The notes under the pieces were generated by a model that did no database searches, was not told the DNA's origin, and saw nothing but the letters and a program-made list of their open reading frames with translations. Position numbers and translations under genes: made by a program. From positions 3,058-67,057 of the forward strand of contig DASSWN010000005.1 in the NCBI GenBank assembly GCA_035704905.1: 64,000 nucleotides of DNA, written 5' to 3'. Positions 55,819 through 64,000 of this stretch are shown here, piece after piece (the first letter of the stretch is position 1; each line of letters opens with the position of its first letter). This DNA comes from DASSWG01 sp035704905 (GTDB lineage: Bacteria > Bacteroidota > Bacteroidia > Flavobacteriales > Flavobacteriaceae).

Positions 55819-56119
55819 CGTTGATAATTGCTTAAAACGACCGTTTGCGCTTTTTAGAAACGGCAACCTATTTATAATAAAATTATGTAAAAATAAAGTA
55901 TTGAAATAAATAAAAGGCCGTTATTTAAAGATTTAACATTCTAGGGCTATAAGGTCAAAGAGGTTGAATAGCTGTTTATTAAGTGAACGTTTGTTATTTG
56001 AAAAAATTATTTTTCCTTTATATTTTTCTAGCAGGGAATCATAATTTTTTTAACAATCTATGTTGTATTGGTCGTGAATTATTCAAAACCTAACAGAAGG
56101 GGAAACTTTTTTGTGAGGA
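55819..56119. other. Spacer between mfd and the giant cargo gene
   Basis: About 300 bases, very A/T-rich, without a recognisable gene, hairpin or repeat family. It should hold the mfd 3' end and the cargo promoter; no clear TAnnTTTG was picked out. Confidence 0.5.
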
Positions 56120-59100
56120 TTATTTTTGTTGAAAATTTAAGGGCTCCAACGTGTGAATAGCTTTTTTCACGGTGTTCATATCTTGAAAAACCAACAATAA
56201 ACGCAATCCGTTGCGGGTTTTCTTTTCTTTCATCGTACAGGTTTTTGAATGCGATTGCACAAACTGAAGAATTTTGGTAAAGGTTTCACTCTGGTAAAAT
56301 TTGGATTGTTGATCGCCAATAAAATAGCCGATCATTTTCCCTTTCTTCAGCACAATTTTTTCCAGGCCAATTTGCTGTGCGATCCATTTTAAACGAACAC
56401 TGTTGGGCAAATCCATCGCTTGAAGCGGCAGCTCACCGAACCGATCGACCAGTTCCGCCTCGAATTGCCGCAGTTCTTCTTCGGTTTTCAAGTCGTTCAA
56501 TTTCGTATAAAGGTTCAGCCGTTCAGTAATATTGTTGATGTAATCATCAGGAAACAACAACTCGAAATCTGTGTCGATTTGTACGTCTTTCACATAAGAC
56601 CCCGATGATTGGGTTTTTTGGTCTTCATAAATTTCTGCGAATTCGTTTTCCTTTAATTCTTCAATAGCTTCATTCAGGATTTTTTGATAGGTGTCGAAAC
56701 CAATTTCATTGATGAAGCCGCTTTGTTCCCCGCCCAGCAGATCGCCTGCTCCCCGTATTTCCAAATCTTTCATCGCAATATTGATTCCGCTGCCGAGTTC
56801 CGAAAATTGTTCCAAGGCGGTAATACGTTTTCGGGCATCATCGGTCATCGCGGAATAGGGCGGAGTGATAAAATAACAAAAGGCTTTTTTGTTGCTTCTG
56901 CCCACGCGCCCTCGCATTTGGTGCAAATCCGACAAACCAAAATTATTGGCGTTATTGATGAAAATCGTGTTGGCATTGGTTACGTCCAAGCCGCTTTCCA
57001 CAATTGTAGTGGAAACCAAAACATCAAATTCACCGTTCATGAAGGCGAGCATCAAATTTTCCAATTTTTTGCCTTCCATCTGTCCGTGACCGATCCCAAT
57101 TTTTGCATCCGGAACCAGTCGCTGAATCATTCCGGCGACTTCCTTGATGTTTTCGATGCGGTTGTGAATGAAAAAAACCTGTCCGCCACGTTGAATTTCG
57201 TAAGAAATCGCATCGCGAATAATTTCTTCGGAAAGCCGAATGACATGTGTTTCTATCGGATAGCGGTTTGGCGGCGGCGTGGTAATTGTTGAAAGATCGC
57301 GTGCGGCCATCAAACTGAATTGCAAGGTTCGCGGAATGGGAGTAGCAGTCAATGTCAGGGTGTCAACATTTTCTTTGATTGTTTTTAATTTATCTTTTAC
57401 CGCTACACCAAATTTTTGTTCTTCGTCAACGATCAGCAATCCCAAATCCTTGAATTTGATGGATTTGTTCACCAGTTGGTGTGTTCCAATGACAATATCC
57501 ACTTTTCCGTTGGCGAGTTCTTCCAAGGTTTTTCTACGTTCTTTGGCAGTGCGAAACCGGTTCAAATAATCGACTGTTACGGGAAAATCCTTTAAGCGTT
57601 CGGAAAAAGTTTTGTGGTGCTGAAAAGCCAAAATGGTCGTGGGAACCAGCACGGCAACCTGTTTACCATTATCTACCGCTTTAAAAGCCGCGCGAATCGC
57701 CACCTCTGTTTTTCCGAAACCGACATCTCCACAAACCAACCTATCCATTGGGCGCGGGCTTTCCATATCGCTTTTCACGGCATCCGTGGCCGTACTTTGA
57801 TCGGGCGTATCTTCATATAAAAATGAAGCTTCCAGTTCATTCTGCAAATAACTATCCGGCCCATATTGAAATCCTTCTTGCGCGCGACGTTTGGCGTATA
57901 ATTCGATTAAATTGAACGCAATATGCTTTACGCGCGCTTTGGTTTTTTGTTTCAGTTTCTTCCATGCACCGCTGCCGAGTTTGTAAATTTTTGGTGGTTT
58001 TCCATCTTTTCCGTTGTATTTGGAAATTTTATGCAGCGAATGAATGCTTAAATACAAAATATCGCGTTCGCCATACATAAGTTTGATGGCTTCTTGTTTG
58101 TTGCCTTCAACATCAATTTTTTGCAAACCGCCAAATTTTCCGATTCCGTGATCGATATGGGTAACGTAATCGCCCACTTCCAAATTGCTCAACTCCTTTA
58201 ACGTGATCGCTTGTTTTTTTGAATATCCGTTTTTCAGTTGGAATTTGTGGTACCGTTCGAAAATTTGATGATCGGTATAACAAACCAGTTTTAAATCCTC
58301 GGCGATAAATCCCTGAAAAAGCGGAAAAACAAGGGTTTTGTAATGAACCTCCCGATCTTGATCTTCAAAAATATCGTGAAAACGTTTGGCTTGTTGTTCG
58401 GTGGAACAAAAAATATAATTCTTGAAACCTGCTTCTTGATTGGTTATCAAATTGTCAATAAGCAATTCGAATTGTTTGTTGAAAGATGGCTGTGGTTTGG
58501 TGCGAAAAGAAATCGGGGCATTTTCCGCATAAAAAAAGGCAGAAGAACCGAACTCCACCAAAGAAAACGCAGATAATTGTCTTTCCAATTCTTTTGAACC
58601 GCAAAACAACTCTTCCGGCTGACTGTGTTTTATTTCGTTGGAAAGAGCCTTAAAAGTTTCCTCAGCTTTTGAAAATAATTTGTCGATACTTCCACGCAGC
58701 AAATCAAAATTCTTTAAAAAAACGATGGTTTCTGTAGAAATATAATCCAAGAAACTTTGACGAACTTCTTCCAAATGTTTGTTTTCAACATTGGGCATCA
58801 CCGAAATTTTCTTGATTTTTTCAGTGGAAAGTTGGGTTTCCACATCAAAACTGCGGATACTTTCCACTTCATCGCCAAAAAATTCAATTCTGAAAGGCAG
58901 GTCGTTACTGAAAGAAAAAACATCAATAATTCCGCCTCGCACGGAAAATTCACCTGGTTCCGAAACAAAATCCACGCGGTTGAAACGGTATTCGAATAAA
59001 ACTTCGTTTACAAAATCAAGCGATAGCTGATCGCCGACCGAGATTTTCAGTGTGTTTTTTTCGAGTTCTTTCCGCGTAACCACTTTTTCAAAAAGCGCAT

Positions 59101-59485
59101 CTGGATACGTGACAATCAATGCTGGTTTTTTCCGCGAAGAAATTCGGTTCAGCACTTCGGAACGCAGCAATACGTTGGCATTGTCGGTTTCTTCCAATTG
59201 GTAGGGACGACGATAGCTTCCCGGATAGAAAAACACCTTTTTTTCGCCGACCAATTTTTCCAAATCGTTCAAATAATAGGCTGCTTCCTCTTTATCGTTG
59301 AAAATCAGCATAAAAGGTTTCTCTACTTTCTGGAAAGCTTCAGAAACCACAAAGGAGAACGCCGATCCCAGAAGTCCTTTTAAATGTATTTTTGGGAATT
59401 TATTTTCAGATAAAACAAGGGTTTCCCGTAGTTCCCGCAGTTGTGGGGAATGTGAAAAGATTTGTGCAATTTCGGTTTCGTTCAT
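56120..59485 (-). CDS. mfd: Transcription-repair coupling factor Mfd
   Basis: A 1121-residue ATP-dependent translocase that removes stalled RNA polymerase at lesions and recruits UvrA. UvrB-like domains lie in the first part, a CarD-type RNAP-interaction domain follows (VGDYVTHIDHGIGKFGG), then the RecG-like helicase domain with GDVGFGKTE (Walker A) and VDEEQKFG (Walker B), and the C-terminal TRCF domain. The open frame to TTG 59494 is rejected because that TTG is the end of a TATCTTTG promoter box. Translation begins at ATG 59485, very close to the predicted mRNA start. Confidence 0.96.
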   Translation of the reverse strand: MNETEIAQIFSHSPQLRELRETLVLSENKFPKIHLKGLLGSAFSFVVSEAFQKVEKPFMLIFNDKEEAAYYLNDLEKLVGEKKVFFYPGSYRRPYQLEETDNANVLLRSEVLNRISSRKKPALIVTYPDALFEKVVTRKELEKNTLKISVGDQLSLDFVNEVLFEYRFNRVDFVSEPGEFSVRGGIIDVFSFSNDLPFRIEFFGDEVESIRSFDVETQLSTEKIKKISVMPNVENKHLEEVRQSFLDYISTETIVFLKNFDLLRGSIDKLFSKAEETFKALSNEIKHSQPEELFCGSKELERQLSAFSLVEFGSSAFFYAENAPISFRTKPQPSFNKQFELLIDNLITNQEAGFKNYIFCSTEQQAKRFHDIFEDQDREVHYKTLVFPLFQGFIAEDLKLVCYTDHQIFERYHKFQLKNGYSKKQAITLKELSNLEVGDYVTHIDHGIGKFGGLQKIDVEGNKQEAIKLMYGERDILYLSIHSLHKISKYNGKDGKPPKIYKLGSGAWKKLKQKTKARVKHIAFNLIELYAKRRAQEGFQYGPDSYLQNELEASFLYEDTPDQSTATDAVKSDMESPRPMDRLVCGDVGFGKTEVAIRAAFKAVDNGKQVAVLVPTTILAFQHHKTFSERLKDFPVTVDYLNRFRTAKERRKTLEELANGKVDIVIGTHQLVNKSIKFKDLGLLIVDEEQKFGVAVKDKLKTIKENVDTLTLTATPIPRTLQFSLMAARDLSTITTPPPNRYPIETHVIRLSEEIIRDAISYEIQRGGQVFFIHNRIENIKEVAGMIQRLVPDAKIGIGHGQMEGKKLENLMLAFMNGEFDVLVSTTIVESGLDVTNANTIFINNANNFGLSDLHQMRGRVGRSNKKAFCYFITPPYSAMTDDARKRITALEQFSELGSGINIAMKDLEIRGAGDLLGGEQSGFINEIGFDTYQKILNEAIEELKENEFAEIYEDQKTQSSGSYVKDVQIDTDFELLFPDDYINNITERLNLYTKLNDLKTEEELRQFEAELVDRFGELPLQAMDLPNSVRLKWIAQQIGLEKIVLKKGKMIGYFIGDQQSKFYQSETFTKILQFVQSHSKTCTMKEKKTRNGLRLLLVFQDMNTVKKAIHTLEPLNFQQK

Positions 59486-59491
59486 TTTGTG

Positions 59492-59499
59492 CAAAGATA
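59492..59499 (-). promoter_or_regulatory. -7 promoter box directly before mfd
   Basis: TATCTTTG on the minus strand matches TAnnTTTG and ends six bases before ATG 59485, the same spacing as at queE. A leaderless mfd mRNA is likely. Confidence 0.6.
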
Positions 59500-59572
59500 A
59501 AATCGGAAGAGCGAAAATCCCATTAAAAAAAGCTAAAAAAAGAAAATTTTGGCTCGGACAAAACCGCCTTCT

Positions 59573-60373
59573 TCAATCAAAAAGTTGTCGCAACACCTCC
59601 AACGATTTTGGTTTGCGGAATCCGGAAAGATGCAGTTCATAATAGAGCAACCATACTTCCAAAAAATGTGTTCGCTGCTTTCGATTTAATTTTAAGGTGG
59701 AAGCCGCATTGTAATCCATTTTTAATAAGGATTTTAGAAGGAGCGAGTCTTCTTTTCCCAAACAGTATTTTTCCGTTTCGTCTTGAAAAATTCCTTCCAG
59801 CAAATTGAAATAATCCATGTCAGAATGAGAATTATCAGGGTAAAACCCCAAATATTTGGTAAGTTTCAGTAGAAATAAAATGGGAAAATTTGAACTGTTT
59901 TCGGCTTCATCCAACCAGATAAAACTTCTTTCCAAAAAATGAAACAAGGCTTTGTCGGTTTCTTCTTCTTGAATAGAATTTCGCAAAATTTCGGAAAGAA
60001 AAAATACAATGGAGGTTTTATGGAAATCGGTGTGTAAATTTTGATAAGGATAAACGATTTTTGCTTCGCGGATATGGTGTAGGTTTTTTTTTTCGCGATG
60101 GCTTGCAACGATTTCAAGTTGTGTCAATGCTTGGAACATAGAAGCACGTAATTTTCCCCCGCCCGAACGCCCACTGGATTCCTTTTGGGAACTGGCTATT
60201 CGGGCCGGGCGGGCTTTTTTTGATTTTAAAATATTTCGCAGTAGGTAAGATTTCAAACCATGGCTTTCCGTAAAACATTTTACGATTAGGTCGGCTTCCG
60301 AATACTTTAGGGAAGAAACCACAATGGATTTTGTGGTAACCAATCCTTGGGAATGTGCCGAACCAGTTGACAT
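59573..60373 (-). CDS. recO: DNA repair protein RecO with an in-frame insert
   Basis: RecO binds single-stranded DNA and, with RecR, loads RecA. The protein has 266 residues; flavobacterial RecO proteins I remember are about 240. The N-terminal OB fold is interrupted after ILKSKK by about 20 residues (ARPARIASSQKESSGRSGGG) before GKLRASMFQALTQLE resumes the expected sequence. The rest (FFLSEILRNSIQEEE, LLKLTKYLGFYP) is normal. The inserted codons (60158-60213 and neighbours) are GC-rich and partly palindromic. Reading frame is kept, so the protein may be active. The start overlaps the porZ stop by one base (TAATG). Confidence 0.93.
   Translation of the reverse strand: MSTGSAHSQGLVTTKSIVVSSLKYSEADLIVKCFTESHGLKSYLLRNILKSKKARPARIASSQKESSGRSGGGKLRASMFQALTQLEIVASHREKKNLHHIREAKIVYPYQNLHTDFHKTSIVFFLSEILRNSIQEEETDKALFHFLERSFIWLDEAENSSNFPILFLLKLTKYLGFYPDNSHSDMDYFNLLEGIFQDETEKYCLGKEDSLLLKSLLKMDYNAASTLKLNRKQRTHFLEVWLLYYELHLSGFRKPKSLEVLRQLFD
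60154..60216 (-). repeat. Palindromic GC-rich insert inside recO
   Basis: CCCGCCCG (60158-60165) pairs with CGGGCGGG (60206-60213), and inner TTCC (60179-60182) pairs with GGAA (60188-60191) around a short loop, with further partial pairing. About two-thirds of the bases are G or C against a much lower surrounding. The block is 60 bases long, exactly 20 codons, and splits a conserved RecO segment without loss of flanking residues. Confidence 0.7.
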
Positions 60374-62658
60374 TAGCGGATAATCATTATTTTTTTAATA
60401 GTGGTTTCCAAGGCGTCTTCACCCGTCACCAAAACCAAATAAACACCCGAAGCCACTTTGTATTTGCCAAAAGCCCGAGTGTCCCATTGCACGCTTCCTC
60501 CTTTGGAAACCACTTCATACACTAAGTTTCCGGTAATATCGGTGATTTTCACATTGGCATTTTCGGTGAGTTTGGCAATAGTCACCACACCACTGTAACC
60601 CGGGCGCACAGGATTCGGATAAACGTAAACATCGCCCAGCGTTTCTTCTCCTTTGAGCACGCTGCTTTTAAAAGCCACCAAGCCATTAATCGTTCCAATA
60701 TAAACTTTCCCGGAAACAGCATCAATCTCTACACTATTCACCGTATTGGAAGGCAATGGCGAATTTTCTTTGGTAAAATGCTGAAAGGTTTTTTGTCCAT
60801 TCTCCGAAACATAAAAAATTCCCGCATCGGCGGTGGAAATCCATTTGTTGTTCGCCCCATCGACGGCAATATCTGTTATATACTGTTCGAAAAGCAGTTC
60901 TTGTGCCACATCATCTTCCAAGAAAATAATGGGGGCGACGTTGATATTTGCACCTTCCTGAAAAATTCCGGATGGTCCGTACATAACGCGAATTCCGTGT
61001 TCCGTTCCAATCCATAGCCGATTGTTGTTGTCAAAAGCCAAAGCCGAAATTTTCGGATTGGAAAAATAATCGTCCGGAAAATCCACGCCGGGTGTATTGC
61101 TATCTATATTCACCGCTTTGTCTATATTGGGATTGTAAGCCATTATCCCCGATTTGTATGTGGCAAAGAATATATTTCCGCTGCTGCCAATCACCATTTC
61201 GCCAACTCCATTGGAAAGTGGATCAGTAAATGCGTTGGAAATGTCGATATCTTGGATTTGCCCACCAGGGGTCATTTTTTTTAACGGATTCTCGATCAAT
61301 CCGTTGGTGAGGTATAGGTTTCCTTGGCGGTCGAAAGCGGTGCCACCAATTCGGATGTCGGTGGCAGTGTTCAGGGTTGTGGGTTCCAAATTGCTATTTG
61401 TTTCATTGTAAAGTTTAACGAATTCGCCATTTTGAAATTCCAACAAACCGCTGAAATAACTGCTCACGAAAACCTGTTCCGGGTTCATCGGGTTTATGGA
61501 AACATCGACCAAATCTTTTGCCTGAAATAATTCATAGGGATAATTGCGCCATTCCATGCCATTCAGATAGCTCAATCCATGTTCGGAAAGTGGATACGGA
61601 TTAAAAGTAATATCATAGCCCCCATAAACCACCCAAAGTTCATTGGGAGCCGCCGTCATATCAAAAACCCGGTTCATCAAAGGCCCATTCGGACTCACGG
61701 ATTCATATTGAGAGGGAAACGAGCCGGAAATCTGCAATAAACCCAATTCGGTGTCGCCCAAGAAAAACATATTGCCAAAATAAAATGCCGAACTTAGGTT
61801 GAGGCTGGTATCCGGAAGGTTATCGATTGTGCCTACTTCCGTCAAGGTTTGGTCAAAAACATGAACCGCGTTCGAAGTAGTTGCGATCAATGCCTCGTCG
61901 GAAGCGCGAAGGTCAAGGATGGGCCGACTGTACACATAAAGTGTTTGAAAACTGTTCCCGTCCAATCTGTTTAATGAATTGCCTGATTTTGCAGCGTAAA
62001 TTTTATTCTGAAAGGAAACGATTCCGAACCAATTTCCGGGCGCCACGGTTTCCCAATGGGTGAAATCCACGAGATTCGGATCGTTTGCCAACGCGCGCTT
62101 AACTCCGTGATTGGTGGCCGCATAAATGTAATCGCCCAAAATCGTAATTTGCGAAACACGAAGGTGCGAACCATCGTTCCCAATGAAAAAGCTTTCTCCA
62201 AATTCCCTGTTTTCCAAATCATAAACCGAAATTCCGTAATCGGTGGAAATATAAACCTTCCCTTCATGTTCGTAAAAATGGTTGATTATTTTTTCATCGG
62301 GGGAAATAGTTGCTTTCTCCAAAATATCGATAACGGACAAAACTTCTTCTTCGTCGTCGGCAACAATTTCGATAAGTCCGTTTTTATAACCGATTATTAG
62401 GAGGCCAAACGGCGCGGAATAATGTATTTCGGAAATGCTGTTCCCCGACAGGCCATTGATGGAGGTTATTTTTTTCGTGACCCCTCCACCGATTTGATAA
62501 ACGAAAACCGCATTGTCCGCGGCCGCATAAATTCTTCCAGTGGAATAACTAATATCCCGAATTTGGTAGTAGGAAAAAAGCCCTTCCCATTTTTCGGAAA
62601 AATCTTGGGAATAACCAATGATGGGAAAAACAAGAAAAAATAAAAGAATTTGTTTCAT
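60373..62658 (-). CDS. porZ: PorZ-like T9SS component with beta-propellers
   Basis: A 761-residue exported protein with signal peptide 1-18 (ends GYSQ) and two seven-bladed-type beta-propeller regions (two-component-regulator propeller-like blades such as KVYISTDYGISVYDLENRE and NRLWIGTEHGIRVMYG). The C-terminal about 85 residues form a T9SS-type sorting domain (VYVYPNPVRPGYSG ... GVYLVLVTGED). This layout and length match PorZ, a surface part of the T9SS attachment complex. ATG 62658 is used; the GTG three bases upstream is the other option. recO follows with a one-base overlap. Confidence 0.85.
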   Translation of the reverse strand: MKQILLFFLVFPIIGYSQDFSEKWEGLFSYYQIRDISYSTGRIYAAADNAVFVYQIGGGVTKKITSINGLSGNSISEIHYSAPFGLLIIGYKNGLIEIVADDEEEVLSVIDILEKATISPDEKIINHFYEHEGKVYISTDYGISVYDLENREFGESFFIGNDGSHLRVSQITILGDYIYAATNHGVKRALANDPNLVDFTHWETVAPGNWFGIVSFQNKIYAAKSGNSLNRLDGNSFQTLYVYSRPILDLRASDEALIATTSNAVHVFDQTLTEVGTIDNLPDTSLNLSSAFYFGNMFFLGDTELGLLQISGSFPSQYESVSPNGPLMNRVFDMTAAPNELWVVYGGYDITFNPYPLSEHGLSYLNGMEWRNYPYELFQAKDLVDVSINPMNPEQVFVSSYFSGLLEFQNGEFVKLYNETNSNLEPTTLNTATDIRIGGTAFDRQGNLYLTNGLIENPLKKMTPGGQIQDIDISNAFTDPLSNGVGEMVIGSSGNIFFATYKSGIMAYNPNIDKAVNIDSNTPGVDFPDDYFSNPKISALAFDNNNRLWIGTEHGIRVMYGPSGIFQEGANINVAPIIFLEDDVAQELLFEQYITDIAVDGANNKWISTADAGIFYVSENGQKTFQHFTKENSPLPSNTVNSVEIDAVSGKVYIGTINGLVAFKSSVLKGEETLGDVYVYPNPVRPGYSGVVTIAKLTENANVKITDITGNLVYEVVSKGGSVQWDTRAFGKYKVASGVYLVLVTGEDALETTIKKIMIIR

Positions 62659-62724
62659 CACTATGGAAACGCAGAATTATATGTTTTAGTCCATCACAAT
62701 CCTGAAAAATGTATTTGGGGTTTT

Positions 62725-63867
62725 TCAGTTTAAAGCCTGCTTCAAATCATCGATCAAGTCCGATTCATCCTCGATTCCCACGCTCAGCCTAATCAATGAA
62801 TCAACGACCCCGGTTTTTTCGCGTTCTTCTTTTGGAATGGATGCGTGGGTCATGCTTGCCGGGTGGCCGGCCAATGATTCCACTCCGCCCAATGATTCGG
62901 CCAAAGTGAATACTTTCAGCCTTTCAACAACTTTGACCGCCTCGGACATAGAATTTCCTTTTACCGTGAACGAAAGCATTCCCCCGAAATCTTTCATTTG
63001 CTTTTTGGCTATTTCATGGTTTGGATGGTTTGAAAAGCCGGGCCAATAAACTTTTTCAACATTTGAATGATTTGCCAAAAACTCGGCGACCGCTTTTCCG
63101 TTTTCACAATGCCGCTGCATGCGTATGTGCAGGGTTTTTATTCCCCGCAAAACCAAAAAACTATCTTGCGGCCCACAAATAGCGCCACTTGCATTTTGGA
63201 TAAAATACAATTCTTCGGCAATTGATTCGTCATTTACGATTAGAGCGCCCATCACAACGTCGCTATGCCCATTTAAATATTTTGTGGCACTGTGCATAAC
63301 GATATCCGCGCCCAAATCCAATGGGCGTTGCAAATAAGGTGTTGCAAATGTATTGTCCACCGCGAGCAAAAGCTGGTTTCGTTTTGCGATTTTTGAAACA
63401 GCTTCGATGTCAATAATGTTCATCATGGGATTTGTCGGCGTTTCCACCCAGATAAGCTTGGTATTTTTGGAAATATGTTTTTCGACATCTTCCGCATTTT
63501 CCATATCCATAAAGCGGAATTTCACGCCAAAACCTTCAAATATTTTGGTGAACAACCGATAGGTTCCACCATATAAATCGCTGGTTGAAAGAACTTCATC
63601 GCCCGGGTTCAACAGTTTCAACACCGCATCGATTGCCGCAAGTCCCGAACCAAAGGCCAATCCGAATTTTCCATTTTCAATGCTTGCCAAAGATTTTTCC
63701 AAAGCGGTCCGGGTCGGATTTGCGGAACGCGAATATTCGAATCCTTTATGTCCGCCGGGAGTGGATTGTGAATAGGTAGAGGTTTGGTAAATTGGCGGCA
63801 TTACCGCGCCAAAGGCCGGATCTACGTTTTCTTGTCCGCCATGTATGGTTTTTGTGTTGAATTTCAT
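62725..63867 (-). CDS. Cystathionine gamma-synthase/lyase-type PLP enzyme
   Basis: A 380-residue Cys/Met-metabolism PLP enzyme. The Schiff-base lysine is in SATKYLNGHSD, and the PLP-phosphate region is GLAFGSGLAAIDAV. EYSRSANPTR and the C-terminal ESLGGVESLAGHPASMTH, split by description only, are family hallmarks. Whether it makes cystathionine (MetB) or cleaves it (gamma-lyase) cannot be decided from motifs. It has a canonical promoter upstream (63939-63969) and a leader of about 65 bases. Confidence 0.92.
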   Translation of the reverse strand: MKFNTKTIHGGQENVDPAFGAVMPPIYQTSTYSQSTPGGHKGFEYSRSANPTRTALEKSLASIENGKFGLAFGSGLAAIDAVLKLLNPGDEVLSTSDLYGGTYRLFTKIFEGFGVKFRFMDMENAEDVEKHISKNTKLIWVETPTNPMMNIIDIEAVSKIAKRNQLLLAVDNTFATPYLQRPLDLGADIVMHSATKYLNGHSDVVMGALIVNDESIAEELYFIQNASGAICGPQDSFLVLRGIKTLHIRMQRHCENGKAVAEFLANHSNVEKVYWPGFSNHPNHEIAKKQMKDFGGMLSFTVKGNSMSEAVKVVERLKVFTLAESLGGVESLAGHPASMTHASIPKEEREKTGVVDSLIRLSVGIEDESDLIDDLKQALN

Positions 63868-63938
63868 TTTCCTTTTTTTAATATATTTTTATGACCGAAA
63901 ACTTTTTCCGGGCTTTTTTCCGTCATTTTTTGAAACAA

Positions 63939-63969
63939 CAAATGTAACATTCGATTTGGGTTTTACAAA
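63939..63969 (-). promoter_or_regulatory. Canonical promoter for the cystathionine enzyme gene
   Basis: On the minus strand TTTG (63969-63966), a 19-base gap and TACATTTG (63946-63939) form the best -33/-7 pair in the window. The leader to ATG 63867 is about 65 bases. Confidence 0.72.
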
Positions 63970-64000
63970 AATGGAAACTACCTTTAATTTTTATTGAAAG

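Noticed and set aside
63979..63986. TACCTTTA at the right edge as a plus-strand promoter
   Set aside because: One mismatch and no gene visible downstream within the window.

Overview
The window looks like a chromosomal segment of a marine or soil-type Flavobacteriaceae member (Bacteroidota, class Flavobacteriia). Supporting signs are moderate-to-low GC with A-rich gene starts and few Shine-Dalgarno sites; repeated Bacteroidota-type promoters (-7 box TAnnTTTG, sometimes with a -33 TTG/TTTG); a fused SecDF; type IX secretion (T9SS) cargo with type A and type B C-terminal sorting domains; a PorZ-like protein; a FecI/FecR/TonB-receptor set; a CbpA/CbpM pair; and lactate-dehydrogenase-like malate dehydrogenase. 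I see no rRNA, tRNA, CRISPR array, transposase or prophage. This is mostly a core-genome stretch with small accessory pieces.

Layout. 1-4.1 kb: ferrous iron uptake (feoB plus a small FeoB-associated membrane protein), cbpA/cbpM chaperone pair, queD. 4.1-8.5 kb: two-subunit CoA transferase separated by repeats, a Rossmann-fold protein, a CYTH-domain protein, a secreted serine hydrolase. 8.6-11.7 kb: yicC-gmk-nadD and gpsA. 11.7-14.3 kb (minus strand): flavin reductase-like protein, folE, ndk, a small membrane protein. 14.4-19.1 kb: argS, a YD-repeat lipoprotein, an unrecognised membrane protein, a YitT-family protein. 19.2-23.0 kb (minus strand): sigma factor, FecR and TonB receptor. 23.3-30.7 kb: T9SS cargo, ffh, folD (flanked by repeat-filled spacers), YkvA-like protein, AI-2E-family transporter, VOC protein, rluF-like pseudouridine synthase. 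30.8-37.4 kb: small membrane protein, lipoprotein, queE, DUF2911 protein, gyrB, an outer-membrane-type protein, mdh. 37.7-46.7 kb: secDF, a small T9SS cargo, a barrel-like protein with a TlpA thioredoxin, a divergent Omp28-like lipoprotein, DUF192 protein and lgt. 46.9-55.8 kb: a large TPR protein paired with a beta-barrel protein, then a 1353-residue T9SS type B cargo with eight ~70-residue repeats. 56-64 kb (minus strand): mfd, recO, porZ, and a cystathionine gamma-synthase-like enzyme.

Functional threads. Export and surface: secDF, lgt, porZ, three T9SS cargo proteins, the TPR/barrel pair. 7-deazaguanine (queuosine precursor) pathway: folE, queD and queE lie at three separate sites. DNA and RNA maintenance: gyrB, mfd, recO, yicC, rluF. 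Iron: feoB and perhaps the Fec-type signalling set.

The most unusual things I see are (1) a 60-base GC-rich partly palindromic block inserted in frame in recO; (2) queE and mfd, whose -7 promoter boxes end only six bases before the start codon, implying leaderless or nearly leaderless mRNAs; (3) several unrelated families of degenerate short repeats that begin at or within a few bases of stop codons (CoA transferase A, nadD, argS, ffh, folD, ykvA); and (4) a strong terminator-like hairpin in the leader of a T9SS cargo gene. Several gene starts were moved because the longer reading frame would begin inside or upstream of a promoter box. Family names were assigned by eye from motifs, without database searches.
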